Below the pieces are notes generated by a model, which saw only the letters and a list, made by a program, of their open reading frames with translations, had not been told where the DNA came from and ran no database searches. Made by a program: the position numbers and the translations under genes. From assembly GCA_963664625.1 (NCBI GenBank), contig OY761541.1:2170001-2234000 (forward strand): a stretch of DNA of 64,000 nt. Direction: 5' to 3'. This DNA is from CBDCFV01 sp963664625. Its GTDB lineage: Bacteria; Chloroflexota; Dehalococcoidia; Lucifugimonadales; UBA3495. Positions 15,876-24,605 of the stretch are shown here, one piece after another. How positions within the stretch are numbered: the first letter of the stretch is position 1; every line of letters starts with the position of its first letter.

Positions 15876-16142
15876 TTGGACGTACGAGACTTGCGACGGG
15901 CCCTGCTGCGCAAGCTGGATACCCGCGAAGATCGGCGGTCTCATCACATATATCACTGGTACAGATTCGAGGGAGCGGAGTACCGGGTGGCGAAACTGTC
16001 CCATTCTGCACGCGGGCAATTGCCCGATTTCGTGGTCTCCAACACGGCCAGGCGGCTGAAACTGAGCCGGGCGGAACTGGAAGACTTGGTGAATTGTCCC
16101 CTCAGCGGTGACGAGTTCCGCAGGCTATGGGAAACCAGGTAA
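15876..16142 (+). CDS. HicA-like toxin candidate
   Basis: An 88-residue basic protein. HHIYHWYRFEGAEYRVAKLSHSARGQLPDF resembles the small double-stranded RNA-binding fold of HicA/YcfA-type toxins, with a conserved His before the first strand and a Lys-x-Ser-His motif. The rest (MARQLRLS-like TARRLKLSRAELEDLVNCPLS) matches a group of uncharacterised proteins usually paired with a HicB-like gene. It begins with TTG immediately after the upstream stop, suggesting coupling. It is the last gene of the phage-like island. RNase activity is inferred from similarity of form, not shown. Confidence 0.55.
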   Translation: MDVRDLRRALLRKLDTREDRRSHHIYHWYRFEGAEYRVAKLSHSARGQLPDFVVSNTARRLKLSRAELEDLVNCPLSGDEFRRLWETR

Positions 16143-16166
16143 GTCCCACGAACTCCCATGCTTCGT

Positions 16167-18122
16167 TCACTCCCTCAGATACTTATCAAACCACCCCAGC
16201 GTCCGCGTCAGGTACTCCTCCCGCATTTTGGGGTGGCCGATCCGGGGGAAGGCGTGGGAGCAACCGGGAAACCGCACGAACTCCACCTTCTTGCCCAGCC
16301 GCTTCAATACCGTGAAGTACTCCTCGCTCTGGGCGATGGGGCAGCGGTGGTCGGACTCGCCGTGCAGCAGCAGCACCGGCGTAGCGACGTTCTCCGCGTA
16401 TGTGATGGGCGAGCGCTTCATCAGCTTGTCCACCGCGTTCATCAGGGAACCTCCCCATTGCGCCTCGCCGAAGCTTATCCCGATGTCCGACGTGCCGTAC
16501 ATGCTGTACAGGTCGATGCACGGGGCGCCGGCCACTGCCGCTTTGAACCGTTGGTTGTGGCCGATGGTCCAAGTGGTCATAAACCCGCCGTAGCTGTACC
16601 CGTGGATTCCCAGCCTGCCGCCCTCCACGTAGGGGCGTTCGGCGACAAGGTCCACCGCCGCCATCAGGTCCAGGTAGTCCTCGCCGCCCCAGTCCGTGAG
16701 AACGGCCTTCATAAAGTCGTTCCCGTAGGTGGAGGAACCCCTGGGGTTGACTGCCAGCACCAAGTAGCCTGCCGCAGCCAGGACTTGCTGCACCGGAACG
16801 AACGAGTCGTAGAAGGCTCCGTTGGGCCCGCCGTGGACGTCCAGCAACAACGGGTACTGCCGGTCCGGGTTGAAGTCCGGCGGGAACAACAAGCGGCATT
16901 CTATGTCGAATCCAGCGCGGTGAAAGCTGAATTTTTCCAGAGTCGCCGGAGGATGCTCCGCCAGGTAGGCATCATTCAACCGGGTCAATTGTGCGCTTTC
17001 TCCCGACTCCACCGTTACCAAGTGGAGGTCCGCTGGAGAAGCTGGAGACGAGGAGAGCACCGCGGCGCGTTTGGAATTCTTGTCCAACGTAACCGCGCTG
17101 GTCTGGCGGCGGCCGCCGGCCACGGCACGCACGGTCCCTCCGGTCACGGGCGCCTCGAAAAGGTACGACTCTCCGCAACGGTCTCCAAGGAAGAGAATGC
17201 GGCCGTCCTCCGTCCAACGCATTTCCGGGGGCTGGTTGACGGAAGGAAACGATAGCAGCGGCTTGATCGAGTCGTCGGTCAAACGGCGCGGCTCCGCGCC
17301 CGGCTCAATAACGTACAGCCAGCCTTGCCACGCCACCAAGCCGTCGGGGTCCTCGGTGCCGATGACCGCCATACGCCGGCCGTCGGGCGACCACGTCAAC
17401 CCGCCGGAACCTTGCAAGCCCTCTGACCAGAGCACCGGGTCGCCTCCGTCAGCCGGAACGACGTAAATCTCGGTCAAGGCCCAGAAGTCGCGGTCTTCCC
17501 TGCGCCCCGAGATGAACGCTATTCGGCTGCCGTCGGGGGACCACCGGGGCGAGGAATCATCCCAGTCCCCGTCGGTAATCTGCTGAACTGAGTCGCCGGC
17601 AAGGTCGGCCACGAACAGGTGGGCGTGGGCGTTGCCGCGCCAACCCAGCGTGTCGTAGCGGTAGCGGACCCGTTCCACCACCGTCACTTGGGGCACGGAA
17701 TTGAGAGCGCCCTCCGGAGAAGATGCGTCGGGGTCCACGTCGGCGCTGATAACCAAGCGCTTGCTGTCGGGCGACCAGGAAAACTCGAACACCTTGCCGG
17801 GAGCCCCTTCCAGCGCACGGGCTTCGCCGCCGTCGGCGTCCATCACCCATATCTCCCTGCCGCGCTGGTCGTCGGCCCGTAGGAAGGCCAGCGTCTTGCC
17901 GTCGGGAGAGAACTTGGCCACCGAGTCCCGGTTGCCCTGTGTGAACTCCCGCGACGACCCGTCGGCCAAGTCCATCATTACGATGCGTGACTTGGCCTCT
18001 ATGCCGTCGCCGCGGTCCACCCAGGACCGGGTGTACGCCAACCGCCGCCCGTCGGGCGATATGGACGGGTCCGTCGCGCCCCGTAGCTGGTAAACGATGT
18101 CCGACGTAATGCGGTTGGTCAT
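16167..18122 (-). CDS. S9-family peptidase (prolyl oligopeptidase/acylaminoacyl-peptidase type)
   Basis: Serine peptidase with an N-terminal beta-propeller that restricts access to a C-terminal alpha/beta-hydrolase domain. Several WSPDG/FSPDG blades are visible between residues 20 and 260. The hydrolase part begins near 395 (YPLLLDVHGGPNGAFYD). The catalytic triad is Ser in GYSYGG (about 509), Asp in LHGESDHRCP (about 589) and His in GCSHAF (about 622). 651 residues, normal for the family. No signal peptide, so it probably acts in the cytoplasm on short peptides. It converges on the phage-island gene at 16142 with a 24 bp gap. Confidence 0.93.
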   Translation of the reverse strand: MTNRITSDIVYQLRGATDPSISPDGRRLAYTRSWVDRGDGIEAKSRIVMMDLADGSSREFTQGNRDSVAKFSPDGKTLAFLRADDQRGREIWVMDADGGEARALEGAPGKVFEFSWSPDSKRLVISADVDPDASSPEGALNSVPQVTVVERVRYRYDTLGWRGNAHAHLFVADLAGDSVQQITDGDWDDSSPRWSPDGSRIAFISGRREDRDFWALTEIYVVPADGGDPVLWSEGLQGSGGLTWSPDGRRMAVIGTEDPDGLVAWQGWLYVIEPGAEPRRLTDDSIKPLLSFPSVNQPPEMRWTEDGRILFLGDRCGESYLFEAPVTGGTVRAVAGGRRQTSAVTLDKNSKRAAVLSSSPASPADLHLVTVESGESAQLTRLNDAYLAEHPPATLEKFSFHRAGFDIECRLLFPPDFNPDRQYPLLLDVHGGPNGAFYDSFVPVQQVLAAAGYLVLAVNPRGSSTYGNDFMKAVLTDWGGEDYLDLMAAVDLVAERPYVEGGRLGIHGYSYGGFMTTWTIGHNQRFKAAVAGAPCIDLYSMYGTSDIGISFGEAQWGGSLMNAVDKLMKRSPITYAENVATPVLLLHGESDHRCPIAQSEEYFTVLKRLGKKVEFVRFPGCSHAFPRIGHPKMREEYLTRTLGWFDKYLRE

Positions 18123-18197
18123 AACTCTCTCCCCAGCCTCCTGTATGTGACCCCGACAAGCGCCCCCTTTTTGGGAAGGGGGCGCTGTTGAGAGTTC

Positions 18198-18857
18198 CTA
18201 AAGCTCGAAGGTCTTGTTCCAGACCCCGGGTGATTGAGGGGCATGGGTCATAAGGGGCCGTATCCTGGCGGTGCTGGGGTCGATGTCCCGTTGTCTCTCC
18301 CACTCCGCGCTTTCAGAGACCTTGTCGTGGTCCAACTCGTAGACCACGGCGTACTTGTGCTCGCCGCGGACGACCCGCCAGCGGCGGCCCCTGATGCAGC
18401 CCGGCACCTTCTCATAGTTGGGTACGTAGATGCCGCTGTACCACTTGTTCCACTCGTCCTCATGCTCCGGGGGAATATCCATGCGCCCGATCTGGAGAGT
18501 GGGGGCCATGCCGGACCCGGCGATGTCGTCCGTCAACTCGGACGGGTGAATCATCTCGAACACGTAGCTCATGAAGTTGGTCCCGATCAGCGACGGGCTG
18601 ACCCGTTGCCCCCACTCTGTGCGGGGCCGGTCCTTGAAGGCGTCGGTGTTGATAACGTCGGGACTTTCCAGTTCGTAGAAGGCCAAGTGCTTGGGGCCGC
18701 TCTTCACCGCCTCGTACCGTGCGGCGCTCAACACGCCGGGCACGGACAGAAGCTCGGCCAAGTGTTCCTCGTTGTACCAGCGGTTGAAGTCGTCCTCCTT
18801 GTCGGCGGGTATGTCCGCCATAACCATCATCATCGCGGTGCCTTTCTTGTTAGCCAT
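18198..18857 (-). CDS. Tandem dimeric alpha/beta-barrel protein (DUF4286/EthD-like)
   Basis: 219 residues forming two ferredoxin-like barrels. The first (MMMVMADIPADKEDDFNRWYN) and second (LQIGRMDIPPEHEDEWNKWYS) show the same pattern: short hydrophobic strand, DIP, acidic helix ending in WY, then HL/VP and a 'PG..-RR/RY' strand. Such domains bind small hydrophobic molecules or act as simple mono-oxygenases or isomerases. The single-domain gene at 23960 is a paralogue of one half. The ATG at 18857 follows AGGAGG at a normal distance. Function not assignable. Confidence 0.75.
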   Translation of the reverse strand: MANKKGTAMMMVMADIPADKEDDFNRWYNEEHLAELLSVPGVLSAARYEAVKSGPKHLAFYELESPDVINTDAFKDRPRTEWGQRVSPSLIGTNFMSYVFEMIHPSELTDDIAGSGMAPTLQIGRMDIPPEHEDEWNKWYSGIYVPNYEKVPGCIRGRRWRVVRGEHKYAVVYELDHDKVSESAEWERQRDIDPSTARIRPLMTHAPQSPGVWNKTFEL

Positions 18858-18964
18858 GTGGCGCCTCCTCAGTTTGGGCTGTTTGAAGCTGGATCCATGC
18901 CATTATACCGGGATTATCCCGGCGCTTGGGATTATGTCTAGGGCAGACGTGGGCTGCGACGGGT

Positions 18965-19756
18965 TTATTCCGTCCGGTTTCCCCTGATTTCCCGCACCCT
19001 GGCCAGGATAGTCTGTACGTCGGAGTTGACGATGGCTCGGTAGTCGGCGATGTTGGATATAGGGTTTTGGGTAGGGTGATAGTCCTGGGATCCGGCGTAC
19101 TGGTTGTAGATGGAGCCGTCGATGCCTTGGCGGAACTGGAAGTCCGGGTCCACCCTTAACGCATCCGATGTAAGTTGGTCTATGTCGTGAATACGCTCGT
19201 ATGCGGTATTGGTGGCGGAGATCAGGGCCTTGAGGGCGTGCTCCATCGCGCCTTGAGCGTGTTGTCCAACCATGTCGTCGTGCTCGCCGACGTCTATCAA
19301 GGAGTTAAACGCACTGAGATGCTTTTCCGCGTGGCGGTAGCGTTCATCTGTGATTGTCCATTCATACTCGTAGTCGTTGTCACCGTTGTCGTTGTATCTA
19401 CTATCGTAGTCTCCGGCGTCGCGCGGCATTATTACCCCGTCTCTTAACGCCTTGGCCACCAGATGGTTGACGCTGCGGCGCATCTTGCCGAATTCGTCGG
19501 AAGTTTTCCAGATAATCTGCACCGGGACGGCTTTCCGGTAAAGCTCCATAACGGACAGTCTGGCTTGATCGCGGGTCCTGGATTCCTGTTCTTTCGACGG
19601 CTGGTTTTCCTGCACCAGCATAATGTCAATATCGGAACTGTTGTCATAGTCGCCCCTGGCGCGTGACCCGAAGAGTATCGTGACTTCCGGCCGTTCGGTC
19701 CGGTGCAGGCAACGGGCAACCTCCAGCGCTCTTGAATCGCATTTTGTTGTGGTCAT
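18965..19756 (-). CDS. Minimal nucleotidyltransferase fused to a HEPN-like domain
   Basis: N-terminal nucleotidyltransferase domain with VTILFGSRARGDYDNSSDIDIML (GSxxxG and Asp-x-Asp) near residues 25-50. The C-terminal part, YRHAEKHLSAF then QHAQGAMEHALKALISATN and RIHDIDQL, fits a HEPN helical bundle. MNT and HEPN are normally separate genes of a toxin-antitoxin pair in which the MNT modifies the HEPN RNase; here both lie in one chain. I do not see a clear R-x4-6-H RNase motif, so the HEPN half may be inactive or divergent. The ATG at 19756 follows GAGG by 8 nt; an earlier start at 19777 is possible. Confidence 0.75.
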   Translation of the reverse strand: MTTTKCDSRALEVARCLHRTERPEVTILFGSRARGDYDNSSDIDIMLVQENQPSKEQESRTRDQARLSVMELYRKAVPVQIIWKTSDEFGKMRRSVNHLVAKALRDGVIMPRDAGDYDSRYNDNGDNDYEYEWTITDERYRHAEKHLSAFNSLIDVGEHDDMVGQHAQGAMEHALKALISATNTAYERIHDIDQLTSDALRVDPDFQFRQGIDGSIYNQYAGSQDYHPTQNPISNIADYRAIVNSDVQTILARVREIRGNRTE

Positions 19757-19853
19757 TCCACGTCCTCGCCAAGTCATTCCTAGCTTCTTACAGGCGCCAA
19801 ATTATAACATCGGGCCGTTTTCGGCCTTTGGCTAGGTATGGTACAATCCACCC

Positions 19854-19877
19854 GTCATTCCCGCGAAGGCGGGAATC
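19854..19877. repeat. Dispersed palindromic repeat in a 5' leader
   Basis: A perfect copy of the repeat core ending 25 bp before the ATG of the molybdenum hydroxylase gene at 19903. A TACAAT at 19842-19847 lies just upstream, so the palindrome could be transcribed as part of the leader. Confidence 0.85.
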
Positions 19878-19902
19878 TATTCCGGTAGATGAGGTGGTTG
19901 TA

Positions 19903-22179
19903 ATGGCCTCTAACATTGTCCTTTCCAACACCGATTACAAGGTGGTTGGCACTCGGCCCGTCAGGCATGACGGGACCGATAAAGTGACCGGTCGCGCCCA
20001 GTACGGCGGCGACTATCATGCAGCCGGGCTGCTCCACGGCAAGGTGCTGCGAAGCCCCCATGCCCATGCCCGCATAAAGTCCATTGACGTGAGCAAGGCC
20101 GCCGCCTATCCGGGCGTCAAGTCGGTCATCACCGGGGCGGACATGCCCGTTGCCAAGATGGACTCTCCCAGCCGCGGCTCCCGCTTCGCCAGCGAAAACC
20201 TGCTGGCCAACGAGAAAGTCCTTTACAGGGGCCATGCCGTGGCCGCCGTAGCGGCGATCAACGCCCACGTCGCCGCCAGCGCGGTTGAGCTGATAGAGGT
20301 AGAGTACGAAGTCCTTCCGTCTTATGTCGAAGTCCGGGAGGCCATGAAAGACTCGGCGGAACTGCTCCACTCCGACGTCACCACCACGGAGTTGGGAGAG
20401 CGCACCGACAAGCCCAGCAACGTCGCCTCCCACCTGAGGTACGAGCAGGGCGACGTGGACAAGGGGTTCGAAGAAGCCGACATCATCGTGGAGCGGGAAT
20501 TCAGCACCGCCACCGTCCACCAAGGCTACATAGAGCCGCACAACGCCACCGCTCTTTGGAACGCCGACGGCCACGTGACCGTGTGGACCAGCACCCAGGG
20601 AGCGTTCACGGCCAGGGACGCGCTGTCGGGCGCGCTGGACGTACCGGTGTCACAGATAACCGTGGTGCCTATGGAGATCGGCGGCGGGTTCGGCGGGAAG
20701 ATTCCGATATACCTCGAGCCGCTGGCCGCGCTGTTGTCCCGGAATACCGGGCAACCCGTCAAGATGATCATGTCCAGGGACGAGGTATTCGAGTCCACCG
20801 GCCCTACCTCAGGCACCTTCATCAAGGTCAAGATGGGCGCCAAAAACGATGGCACACTGGTTGCCGCTTACGCAGATATGGCTTATGAAGCCGGCGCTTT
20901 CCCAGGCTCGATGGTTTCCGCCGGGGCGCAGTGCATCTTCGCCCCCTACGACATCGAAAACATGAAGGTCGACGGGTACGATGTTCTGGTCAACAAGCCC
21001 AAGACCGCCGCGTACCGGGCCCCCGCCGCGCCCAACGCCGCTTTCGCCGGCGAGGCGGTGGTGGACGAGATTGCCCGGAAAGTCGGCATGGACCCCATCG
21101 AGTTCAGGCTGCTGAACGCCTCCAAGGAAGGCACCCGCCGCGTTGACGGCCCGGTCTTCCCCGTCGTCGGCAACATCGAGTGCCTGCAAGCCGCCAGGGA
21201 CTCGGACCAGTACCAGTCCAAGCTGGAAGGACCCTACCGGGGCCGGGGCGTCGCCTCCGGCTTCTGGTTCAACATCGGCCTCCAGTCCAGTTGCTCCATC
21301 GGCGTCAACGCCGACGGCACCATCACCCTGGTGGAAGGTTCCACCGACATCGGCGGCACCCGGGCCTCTATCGCCATGCAGGCCGCCGAGGTGCTGGGCA
21401 TAGCCTCAGAGGACGTGCACCCCAGCGTTGGGGACACCGACTCGGTGGGCTACACCTTCCTGACCGGCGGCAGCCGGACCACCTTCGCCAGCGGCTGGGC
21501 GGCTTACGAGTGCGCCCAGGACGTCAAGCGGCAGATGATCGAAAGGGCCGCCACCATTTGGGAAGTTGAAAAGGACGACGTGGAACTGACGGACGGGGTT
21601 TTCCACCACACGTCCGACCCCGACCTGAGCATGAGCTTCAAGGAACTGGCGGAGCAGTTGAACGGCACCGGCGGGCCCATTTCCAGCCAGGTCAGCGTGG
21701 ACCCCAGGGGCGCCGGCGGAGCCTTCAGCACCCACATCGCCGACGTTGAGGTGGACCCGGAGACCGGAAAGGTCACCATCCTTGACTACACCGCGATCCA
21801 GGACGCCGGAAAGGCCATCCACCCCAGCTACGTCGAGGGACAGATGCAGGGCGGCGTGGTGCAAGGGATAGGCTGGGCGTTGAACGAAGAGTACTTCTTC
21901 AACCAGGACGGCCAGATGGCCAACTCCAGCTTCCTGGACTACCGGATGCCCACCAGCCTGGACCTGCCGATGATCAGCACCATCATCGTCGAGGTCGCCA
22001 ACCCCGGCCATCCCTACGGCGTCCGCGGAGTGGGCGAAGTGCCCATCGTCCCGCCGATGGCCGCCATCGCCAACGCCATCCAGGACGCCATTGGCGTGCG
22101 GATGGAAGAGTTGCCCATGTCTCCCGGAGCGATCCTGGAGGCCATCTGGAAGAAAGAGGCTGAGGAAGCCGCAGCCTGA
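19903..22179 (+). CDS. Molybdenum hydroxylase large subunit (xanthine dehydrogenase family)
   Basis: Molybdopterin-binding subunit of the xanthine oxidase/CO dehydrogenase superfamily, hydroxylating an aldehyde or N-heterocycle. 758 residues from the ATG at 19903, preceded by GAGG. RPVRHDGTDKVTGRAQYGGDY opens the a/b hammerhead domain. Cofactor motifs are GGGFGGK (about 260), AAYRAPAAPNAAFAGE (about 370), TDIGGTRASIAMQ, and the C-terminal GVGEVPIVPP with the catalytic Glu (about 709). No FeS or FAD subunit is adjacent, unlike the set at 44-50 kb, so partners must be elsewhere. A strong terminator follows. Confidence 0.9.
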   Translation: MASNIVLSNTDYKVVGTRPVRHDGTDKVTGRAQYGGDYHAAGLLHGKVLRSPHAHARIKSIDVSKAAAYPGVKSVITGADMPVAKMDSPSRGSRFASENLLANEKVLYRGHAVAAVAAINAHVAASAVELIEVEYEVLPSYVEVREAMKDSAELLHSDVTTTELGERTDKPSNVASHLRYEQGDVDKGFEEADIIVEREFSTATVHQGYIEPHNATALWNADGHVTVWTSTQGAFTARDALSGALDVPVSQITVVPMEIGGGFGGKIPIYLEPLAALLSRNTGQPVKMIMSRDEVFESTGPTSGTFIKVKMGAKNDGTLVAAYADMAYEAGAFPGSMVSAGAQCIFAPYDIENMKVDGYDVLVNKPKTAAYRAPAAPNAAFAGEAVVDEIARKVGMDPIEFRLLNASKEGTRRVDGPVFPVVGNIECLQAARDSDQYQSKLEGPYRGRGVASGFWFNIGLQSSCSIGVNADGTITLVEGSTDIGGTRASIAMQAAEVLGIASEDVHPSVGDTDSVGYTFLTGGSRTTFASGWAAYECAQDVKRQMIERAATIWEVEKDDVELTDGVFHHTSDPDLSMSFKELAEQLNGTGGPISSQVSVDPRGAGGAFSTHIADVEVDPETGKVTILDYTAIQDAGKAIHPSYVEGQMQGGVVQGIGWALNEEYFFNQDGQMANSSFLDYRMPTSLDLPMISTIIVEVANPGHPYGVRGVGEVPIVPPMAAIANAIQDAIGVRMEELPMSPGAILEAIWKKEAEEAAA

Positions 22180-22194
22180 CCCACCGGACCAGCG

Positions 22195-22230
22195 AAGCCG
22201 GGCCCTCTGATTGAGCGGCCCGGCTTTTTT
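22195..22230 (+). terminator. Rho-independent terminator
   Basis: 10-bp perfect stem AAGCCGGGCC (22195-22204) with GGCCCGGCTT (22217-22226), 12-nt loop, followed by a T run to 22230. It closes the molybdenum hydroxylase transcript. Confidence 0.9.
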
Positions 22231-22275
22231 GTGTCCAAATATTTCCGACAAGTATTTCCAAGAGGAGGAAACGTC

Positions 22276-22830
22276 ATGGCGAGAGTACCTTTTGCAACCC
22301 GTGAAAACATGACTCCGGCCGACCAAGCGGTCTGGGACGAGATCGAGACTACCCGCGGCGGCGTGGCCCGCAACTACGCCGCTTTGCTCAACAACGCCCA
22401 AGCTGCCGGCAACCTGGCCACTCTGGGCGGCTACGCCCGGTTCGAGACCCCGTTAGACCCGAGGATAAAGGCGTTCGCCATTCTTACCGCCGCCCGCGAA
22501 GCCCGGGGGCATTACGTGTGGACGGTGAACCAACGGCCCGCCCGCGACGCGGGGCTGACCGATGATGAAATCAACGCCATCCTGGAATTCCGCGCCCCGG
22601 TGGGGTTGCAGCAAAAGGACGCCGAGGTCGTCCAGTTCGTGCTGGAGTTGCTGCGCCAGCACCGCGTATCCGACAAGAGTTTCGAGGCCCTCCGCGCGCA
22701 GGTGGGCGACGCCGGCGTCATAGACGTTCTGGTGGTGGCCGGCTACTACCACACCCTGGCCCACTGCCTGCAAGCGCTGGAAGTGGAGCTTCCGGAAGGG
22801 GTTGAGACGGCGCTGACATATTTGGGGTAA
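22276..22830 (+). CDS. Carboxymuconolactone decarboxylase-family protein (AhpD-like)
   Basis: 184-residue helical protein of the CMD/AhpD superfamily: MTPADQAVWDEIETTRGGV, a membrane-like helix pair around LATLGGYARFETPLDPRIKAFAIL, then HYVWTVNQRPARDAGLTDDEINAIL. The peroxidase-type CxxC of AhpD is absent: the E-x3-C-x2-H region reads TVNQRPA. It is more like the decarboxylase or unassigned branch. AGGAGGAA sits 5 nt before the ATG at 22276. It follows the terminator of the preceding gene, so it needs its own promoter. Confidence 0.8.
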   Translation: MARVPFATRENMTPADQAVWDEIETTRGGVARNYAALLNNAQAAGNLATLGGYARFETPLDPRIKAFAILTAAREARGHYVWTVNQRPARDAGLTDDEINAILEFRAPVGLQQKDAEVVQFVLELLRQHRVSDKSFEALRAQVGDAGVIDVLVVAGYYHTLAHCLQALEVELPEGVETALTYLG

Positions 22831-23005
22831 GGCGTAACTGAAAAAAGGAGCGGCCGGCCTCCGAAGAGAGGGGCCGCTGAAGGAGCGGCCCGCTGCCGGT
22901 CGCTGAGGAGCCAATAATACCTTGGTTGCGCAGGGTGGGTCAACCTGAAATTGTCTTAGGTGATGTCACGTTTGAGGTGGTCTGTCCGTTGCCGACGGTA
23001 CCGTG

Positions 23006-23029
23006 GATTCCCGCCTTCGCGGGAATGAC
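23006..23029. repeat. Dispersed palindromic repeat
   Basis: Copy with core TTCCCGCCTTCGCGGGAA, 72 bp upstream of the Uma2 gene. Confidence 0.85.
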
Positions 23030-23101
23030 GATGAATGGCCCCAGCGGTGTGCTATCATGGCAGGAATTCTACGGCTTGGGCCAGTGGGAAGAGGCCTATA
23101 T

Positions 23102-23917
23102 ATGACCACAAGGTTGCCGCTGCCCTTCGACAAGTTGAAGCGGAAAATCACCGGGCCTTCCGACTTGGACTATACGGACCTTCCCGCCGACCCTGTCCAC
23201 GGCATCCTCCCGGACCCGGGTGCTCCCGACGATCACGAACCGCTACCCGATGGTATGCAGCAAGAGACTGATTTCCTCTACGCCGTCACCGTTCTGCAAG
23301 CCTTCTTCTGGGGACGCCCCGGGGTTCTGGTGAGCGGTGATACACCCGTTTACTATCTCGATGCTGAGGGCATTCAACAGATAGTAAGGCCCGACTGCTA
23401 CGTTTCCTTCGGCATCAATCCCATCTCCATCCGCCGCCGCAACGGCTATTTCATCAGAGAGGTAGGCAAGCCACCGGACTTCGTGCTGGAGATAGCCTCG
23501 GAAAGCACCCACACCAACGACACGGGTTTCAAGAGGGAGCTGTACGCCCGCTTGGGAGTGGCGGAGTACTGGCGGTTTGACGCCAGCGGCGGAGACCTGT
23601 ACCCCGAGGCGCTGGCTGGGGATCGACTGGTAGACGGAGAGTACGTTCGCATTGAAACGGTGCGGGACACTGACGGAGTGGTCCGGGGGCGCAGCGAATG
23701 GCTGGGGTTGGACCTGTGCTGGGTCAACGGAGAACTGCGGTACTATAATCCGGCAACGGGTGAATACCTTCGGAACACACAGGAGGCGGAAGCTGCCCGT
23801 CTGGAAGCGGAAAGCCGTGCGGAGGCCGCCGAGAGCCGCGCCGAGGCTGCGGAGGAGCGGGTACGGCAACTCGAAGAACAGTTGGGACGACGCCCGGACA
23901 ATAGTCTTGGTCCTTAG
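23102..23917 (+). CDS. Uma2-family PD-(D/E)xK nuclease-fold protein with coiled-coil tail
   Basis: 271 residues. The core matches the Uma2 (DUF820) restriction-endonuclease fold: QIVRPDCYVSFG supplies the acidic residue, GKPPDFVLEIASEST the D/E-x-x element, and FKRELYARLGVAEYWRFD the following helix and strand. The C-terminal 50 residues are Ala/Glu/Arg heptads (EAAESRAEAAEERVRQLEEQL), predicting a coiled coil. A paralogue at 44489 shares GKPPDF, ASEST, EYWRFD and LAGDRLVDG. The family is abundant in Cyanobacteria and Chloroflexota and its role is not established. ATG at 23102 with a weak AGAGG site. Confidence 0.85.
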   Translation: MTTRLPLPFDKLKRKITGPSDLDYTDLPADPVHGILPDPGAPDDHEPLPDGMQQETDFLYAVTVLQAFFWGRPGVLVSGDTPVYYLDAEGIQQIVRPDCYVSFGINPISIRRRNGYFIREVGKPPDFVLEIASESTHTNDTGFKRELYARLGVAEYWRFDASGGDLYPEALAGDRLVDGEYVRIETVRDTDGVVRGRSEWLGLDLCWVNGELRYYNPATGEYLRNTQEAEAARLEAESRAEAAESRAEAAEERVRQLEEQLGRRPDNSLGP

Positions 23918-23959
23918 GCGACGGCTGGATAAACCTTTCCATCAAAGAGGAGGACACAA

Positions 23960-24271
23960 ATGGCTGATTACGTTTACTTGGTACAGATGGATATTCCCGA
24001 AGAGTTGGAGGACGACTTCAACCGGATATACGACACCCAGCACGTTCCCAACATCCTGACGGCAAAGGGAGTACACGGCTGCACCCGCTACAAGCTGGAA
24101 TCATCTGACGTGGAAGGGGTTGCCCGGTACGCCGCGCTCTACGAGATCGACTCCCCGGACGTGCCCCAGTCGGATAGTTGGAAGACCGAATCGGACAAGG
24201 GGGACTGGATAACCATGATCCGGCCCCACACGCTGAACCGGTCCCACATAACGTTCAGGAAAATCGCCTGA
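23960..24271 (+). CDS. Single dimeric alpha/beta-barrel domain protein
   Basis: 103 residues: YVYLVQMDIPEELEDDFNRIYD, then QHVPNILTAKGVHGCTRYKLE, YAALYEIDSPDV. It is clearly related to each half of the protein at 18198 (same DIP..-E.DFNR.Y and Tyr-Glu-(I/L)-(D/E)-SPDV motifs). Probably forms a homodimeric barrel. GAGGAGG precedes the ATG by 8 nt. It ends 9 bp from the convergent Lrp-type gene. Confidence 0.8.
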   Translation: MADYVYLVQMDIPEELEDDFNRIYDTQHVPNILTAKGVHGCTRYKLESSDVEGVARYAALYEIDSPDVPQSDSWKTESDKGDWITMIRPHTLNRSHITFRKIA

Positions 24272-24279
24272 CGGAGGCG

Positions 24280-24513
24280 TCAGCCGGCAGCGACGCAGGT
24301 AATGGTCCGGATCACCCCCGGGACGCCTTGAACTCGGGAAGTCACCAACTCGGCGATGGCGCTCATATCGGGGGCTTCGGCCAAGGCAATCACGTCGAAG
24401 GCACCGGTGATGACGTCGGCGTACTGGATGCCGTCGAAGGTACGCAGCGTACTGGCCACGGTGCGGGACCGCCCAACCTCTGTCTCGATTAGAATAAAGG
24501 CCCTGGTCCCCAC
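24280..24513 (-). CDS. Stand-alone Lrp/AsnC ligand-binding domain
   Basis: A 77-residue protein consisting only of the effector-binding (RAM) domain of Lrp/AsnC regulators: RAFILIETEVGRSRTVASTL, ITGAFDVIALAEAPD, and the C-terminal VPGVIRTITCVA. There is no helix-turn-helix. Such stand-alone domains form ring oligomers that bind amino acids. The GTG at 24513 follows GGAG and gives the canonical start; an ATG at 24576 would add 21 non-conserved residues. Confidence 0.85.
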   Translation of the reverse strand: MGTRAFILIETEVGRSRTVASTLRTFDGIQYADVITGAFDVIALAEAPDMSAIAELVTSRVQGVPGVIRTITCVAAG

Positions 24514-24605
24514 CGGCTTCTCCAGCTTGGTTGATTTCGCCTTGTCTGCTGCCGGGCGTTCAAGACCCGGCAGCAAGTATCACGTGCTACCGGCTCCCGG
24601 TCCTG

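Noticed and set aside
22849..22878. Hairpin AGCGGCC...GGCCGCT with a T run on the minus strand
   Set aside because: It resembles a minus-strand terminator, but no minus-strand gene leads into it; left unassigned.
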